Source of the DNA: Cardiobacterium valvarum | GTDB taxonomy: Bacteria; Pseudomonadota; Gammaproteobacteria; Cardiobacteriales; Cardiobacteriaceae | Reading direction: 5' to 3' | Assembly (NCBI RefSeq): GCF_900460955.1 | Contig: NZ_UFUW01000001.1 | Span: 496,001-560,000, forward strand | DNA length: 64,000 bases | Shown: piece after piece, positions 61,142-64,000 of the stretch | Numbering within the stretch: the stretch's first letter is position 1 | Layout of the letters: each line of letters starts with the position of its first letter | Translations under genes and position numbers: made by a program | Notes under the pieces: generated by a model | The model's database searches: none | Told to the model about the DNA's origin: nothing | What the model saw: only the letters and a program-made list of their open reading frames with translations

Positions 61142-61948
61142 ATGACCCCAATATCCCGCATCACCCTGATGGGCACCTCAGGCGTCGGCAAAACCACCCT
61201 GGCGACCATGCTTGCTGCCGCTGGCTGGTTTCACTACTCCGGCGACTACCGCATCGCTACCCGTTACCTGAACGAGCCCATCAGCGACTGGCTGACCGGA
61301 CTCGCCCGCCGCGAACCGGCCCTCGCCTCCCTCTTGCGCGACGACGCCGTGAGCGTGCAGGGCAAAGTCAGCATCGAACGGCTGCACATCCTCTCCGCCT
61401 ACATCGGCAAACTGGGGCGCGACGGTTACGACGCCGCTACCTTCATCGAGCGGCAGCACCTCTTTCGCGCCGCCGAACAAGCGGCGATGCAGGACGTGCC
61501 CGCCTTCATCAAACGCGCCGAACGCCTCTACGGCTACAAAGCCTTCATTAACGACGCCGGCGGCAGCATCTGCGAAATTGACGATCCCGCCATGTTCCAG
61601 ACGCTGGCCGCGCACACCTGCTACATCTACATCGACACCGACGAAGCCCACTACGCCGAACTCGAAGCACGCGCCATCGCCTACCCCAAACCCATCTGCT
61701 ACCACCCGCACTTCCTGCAACAAATGATCGGCGAATACGGCCTGATGAAAGGCGGCCTGACCCCCGACCGCTTCGAATCCGACGACTTCATCCGCTACGT
61801 CACCCCGCGCATGATGGCGCACCGCCGCGAACGCTACCGCGAGCTCATCGTCCAATACGGCGGCATCATCCTGAACGCGCGCGACATCTGGCAACTGCGC
61901 GACGCCGCCGACTTCCACGACCTGCTCAACGCCGCACAAAGGAACTGA
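61142..61948 (+). CDS. P-loop ATPase of unknown function next to metA
   Basis: A 268-residue cytosolic protein from the ATG at 61142 (MTPISRITLMG), chosen over a GTG at 61124 because GGATGATGA offers some ribosome pairing. Walker A is GTSGVGKTTL at about residues 11-20. Later parts (YGYKAFINDAGGSICEI and HTCYIYIDTDEA) look like a kinase-type strand and Walker B region. It is followed after 2 bases by metA, so the two are co-expressed. The family is conserved in sequence style but I know no assigned substrate. A small-molecule kinase role is a guess. Confidence 0.78.
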   Translation: MTPISRITLMGTSGVGKTTLATMLAAAGWFHYSGDYRIATRYLNEPISDWLTGLARREPALASLLRDDAVSVQGKVSIERLHILSAYIGKLGRDGYDAATFIERQHLFRAAEQAAMQDVPAFIKRAERLYGYKAFINDAGGSICEIDDPAMFQTLAAHTCYIYIDTDEAHYAELEARAIAYPKPICYHPHFLQQMIGEYGLMKGGLTPDRFESDDFIRYVTPRMMAHRRERYRELIVQYGGIILNARDIWQLRDAADFHDLLNAAQRN

Positions 61949-61950
61949 CC

Positions 61951-63003
61951 ATGCCGCTTGTCGCCCACCGCCCCCTTGCCGCCCTGGACCGCCTGCGCGC
62001 CGAAGGCCAAGAAATCCTCGACGTCGAACGCGCCCACCGCCAGGACATCCGCGAACTGCACATCGGCCTGCTGAACATCATGCCCGACGGCGCGCTCAAA
62101 GCCACCGAGCGCCAATTCCTGCGCCTGATTGGCAACTCGAACCGCATCGCCCAGTTCTACGTCCACATCTTCACCGTCCCCGGCGTACCGCGCAGCGCCG
62201 ACATCCAGGCCTACATTGACGCCCACTACGAAAACTTCGACGACCTCGCCGCTGAAGGACTCGACGCCATCATCTTCACCGGCACCAACCCCGTCCACGC
62301 CGACCTCGCCCAAGAAGACTACTGGCCGCACGTCCAGCGCGTCTTCGACTGGGCGGACAAAAACGTTACCTCCGTCCTCTGCTCCTGCCTCGCCTCGCAC
62401 CTCGCCCTGCGCCACTTCTACGGCATCCCGCGCCTGCGCCGCGCCAACAAACTCTTCGGCGTGTACAGCCACCGCGTCCTGGACCGCAGCCACCCCATGC
62501 TCACCAACATCAACACCCGCTTCGACATGCCGCATTCCCGCTGGAACGACGTCGGCGCCGAATCCTTCACCGCCTGCGGCCTGCCTGTCCTCGTCGCCGG
62601 CGAAGAAAGCGGCGTGGCGATGGCCAGCTCGCCGGACGGCTTCCGGCAAATCTACTTCCAGGGCCACCCCGAATACGACCACAACAGCCTGCTCAAAGAA
62701 TACCGCCGCGACCTGCAACAATACCGCGAAGGCAACAGCGGACGCGCGCCCTACCTGCCCGAACACTACTTCACCCCGGCCGGCATCCGCCTCGCCAACG
62801 CCTATCTTGCCAGCGGTGCCCCCATCAGCGACTTCCCCGAAGCAGCGCTACTCGAAGAAGTGGACGTGACCTGGCGCGACACCGCCAAAGCCCTCTTCGC
62901 CAACTGGCTCGGCCTCGTTTACCAACTCACCCACCAGGACAGACGCCTGCAATTCATGGACGGCATCGACCCCGCCGACCCGCTGGGCCGCTTGCGTCGC
63001 TGA
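61951..63003 (+). CDS. metA: Homoserine O-succinyltransferase (MetA family)
   Basis: First step of methionine synthesis from homoserine. The 350-residue protein aligns with MetA of the class I glutamine amidotransferase fold: LHIGLLNIMPDGALKATERQF and FTGTNPVHADL. The catalytic Cys is C146 (SCLASH, 11 residues before YGIP as in E. coli). The His-Glu pair is in FQGHPEYD. The residue after the Cys is Leu rather than the usual Trp. Whether succinyl- or acetyl-CoA is used cannot be told by eye. The C-terminus is about 40 residues longer than E. coli MetA. Confidence 0.9.
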   Translation: MPLVAHRPLAALDRLRAEGQEILDVERAHRQDIRELHIGLLNIMPDGALKATERQFLRLIGNSNRIAQFYVHIFTVPGVPRSADIQAYIDAHYENFDDLAAEGLDAIIFTGTNPVHADLAQEDYWPHVQRVFDWADKNVTSVLCSCLASHLALRHFYGIPRLRRANKLFGVYSHRVLDRSHPMLTNINTRFDMPHSRWNDVGAESFTACGLPVLVAGEESGVAMASSPDGFRQIYFQGHPEYDHNSLLKEYRRDLQQYREGNSGRAPYLPEHYFTPAGIRLANAYLASGAPISDFPEAALLEEVDVTWRDTAKALFANWLGLVYQLTHQDRRLQFMDGIDPADPLGRLRR

Positions 63004-63009
63004 CTGCGC

Positions 63010-63852
63010 ATGAAAACCAGCCGCCGTACCCTGCTCACCGCTGCCGCCCTTGCTGCCTTCACCCCGCGCCTGAGCGAAGCCCAACCCAGCCAAGAAAAAC
63101 CCATGACCACCCACACCTACCACGACGCAGCCCTCCACTACCGCGATAACGGCAAAACTGACGCCCCTGCGCTCCTCCTCCTGCACGGCGGACTGGGCAC
63201 AGCGGCAGACGACTTCGCCCCGCTCCTGCCGCGCCTGCACCCACACTACCGCGTCATCGAAAACGACACACGCGGCCACGGCCAATCCACACGCGGCAGC
63301 GTCCCCCTCACCTACGCGCAAATCGCCGCTGATGCCAAACACCTCATCGACACCCTCCGCCTCGACACCTACCACATCCTCGGCTTCAGCGATGGCGGCA
63401 CCGCTGCCTACCACCTCGCCCTCAGCGACGAACGCGTACAAAGCGTGCTGACCATCGGCGCCAACTGGCACAGCAGCCAAATCGAACCCGCGCGCGACAT
63501 GTACGAAAACCTCACTCCCGATTTCCTCCGCGAACATATGCCCGCGCAAGTCGCCGCCTACGAACAGCAAAACCCGCAGCCCGACCTCACCACCCTGACC
63601 GCCGACCTGCGCCGCCTGTGGCTGGACAACAGCGCGACGGGCTACCCCAACGAACGCGTTGCCGCCATCAAACAACCCATCCTGGCGGTACGCGGCGAAG
63701 ACGATTTCCTGTTGAGCTTGTCCGGCTGGGCGGCGCTGCGCGAACAAAACCCCGCCGCGCACCTGCTGCACATCCCCTTCGCCGGCCACGAAGCCATCAA
63801 AGCCCAGCCGGACATCCTCTGGGCGGCCATCCAAACCTTTCACAAACCCTAA
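63010..63852 (+). CDS. Tat-exported alpha/beta hydrolase
   Basis: A 280-residue protein with a twin-arginine-like signal (KTSRRTLLTAAALAAF), so probably periplasmic. The hydrolase core has the oxyanion HGGLGTAADDF, nucleophile Ser in GFSDGG, Asp in RGEDDF and His in AGHEA, a complete triad. The substrate is unknown. Esterase, lactonase or haloperoxidase-type activity are all possible. It starts 7 bases after metA, perhaps co-transcribed. Confidence 0.85.
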   Translation: MKTSRRTLLTAAALAAFTPRLSEAQPSQEKPMTTHTYHDAALHYRDNGKTDAPALLLLHGGLGTAADDFAPLLPRLHPHYRVIENDTRGHGQSTRGSVPLTYAQIAADAKHLIDTLRLDTYHILGFSDGGTAAYHLALSDERVQSVLTIGANWHSSQIEPARDMYENLTPDFLREHMPAQVAAYEQQNPQPDLTTLTADLRRLWLDNSATGYPNERVAAIKQPILAVRGEDDFLLSLSGWAALREQNPAAHLLHIPFAGHEAIKAQPDILWAAIQTFHKP

Positions 63853-63870
63853 CCCACCCACACAAACCCC

Positions 63871-64000
63871 ATGAACCGCATGAACAAAACCCTGCTCACC
63901 CTCGGCCTGGCTGCCGCCCTCACCCTCACCGCCTGCGCCCGTGGCGACACCACCGCCGCCGTCGGCAAACACAACCTCTCCAAAGGCGACTGTCGCGGCA
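63871..64000 (+). CDS. Lipoprotein, cut by the window end
   Basis: Only the first 43 codons are present. From the ATG at 63871 (or 63880) the sequence is MNRMNKTLLTLGLAAALTLTACARGDT, a type II signal with lipobox LTAC. The mature part begins with Thr/Ala-rich residues and KHNLSKGDC. No family can be named. Confidence 0.7.
   Translation, partial: MNRMNKTLLTLGLAAALTLTACARGDTTAAVGKHNLSKGDCRG

Overview
The window is GC-rich (roughly 60% by eye) Gram-negative chromosomal DNA of gammaproteobacterial type. Supporting genes are map-glnD, rpsB-tsf, pyrH-frr-uppS-cdsA-rseP, pilMNOPQ, ubiE-ubiJ-ubiB, truC, typA and slt. The gene content and the small-genome, oral-commensal style suggest a member of the Cardiobacteriaceae or a close relative. 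That placement is inference, because no rRNA gene lies in the window.

Region by region: 0.1-1.2 kb holds a zinc alcohol dehydrogenase, followed by a tandem 35-bp repeat array. 1.4-5.3 kb (minus strand) is map - unknown gene - glnD. 5.3-17 kb is the conserved rpsB-tsf / pyrH-frr-uppS-cdsA-rseP block, but a 5.2-kb helicase-nuclease gene that looks like a defence protein sits between tsf and pyrH. 17-22.6 kb is the type IV pilus assembly operon pilMNOPQ, with visibly lower GC, preceded by a 350-bp leader. 22.6-29.7 kb holds gatB, typA, a DUF1152 gene without a normal start codon, a hipBA toxin-antitoxin pair and an AT-rich lipoprotein. 29.9-37.6 kb has two tandem HAD phosphatases, DUF971-ubiE-ubiJ-ubiB for ubiquinone synthesis, patB, an unknown gene, an RRM protein and truC.

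37.7-52.3 kb is the most striking part. Two giant genes (2027 and 2743 codons) share nearly identical N-terminal (BapA-prefix-like) and C-terminal (RTX / type I secretion) ends but carry different central cargo. The first carries eight near-identical 94-residue Ig-like repeats and a pectate-lyase-type beta-helix. The second carries three separate glycoside hydrolase modules (GH39/PslG-like, GH26-like, GH16-like) with apparently intact catalytic acids. They read as secreted or surface-attached polysaccharide-processing machines.

60.5-52.5 kb (minus strand) is a tightly coupled eight-gene operon: a 27-residue lipoprotein-like peptide, XpaC-like, TelA-like, an SPFH/GYF protein, three lytic transglycosylases and an MliC-like lysozyme-inhibitor lipoprotein. 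This suggests a cell-wall or envelope-stress system. 60.5-64 kb ends with an O6-alkylguanine methyltransferase, a P-loop ATPase, homoserine succinyltransferase, a Tat-exported alpha/beta hydrolase and the start of a lipoprotein gene.

A short dispersed element with core CAAGCGG (often CGCCAAGCGGGATAAA) recurs in most intergenic gaps and even inside one coding region. It may be a genome-wide repeat or an uptake-sequence-like motif.
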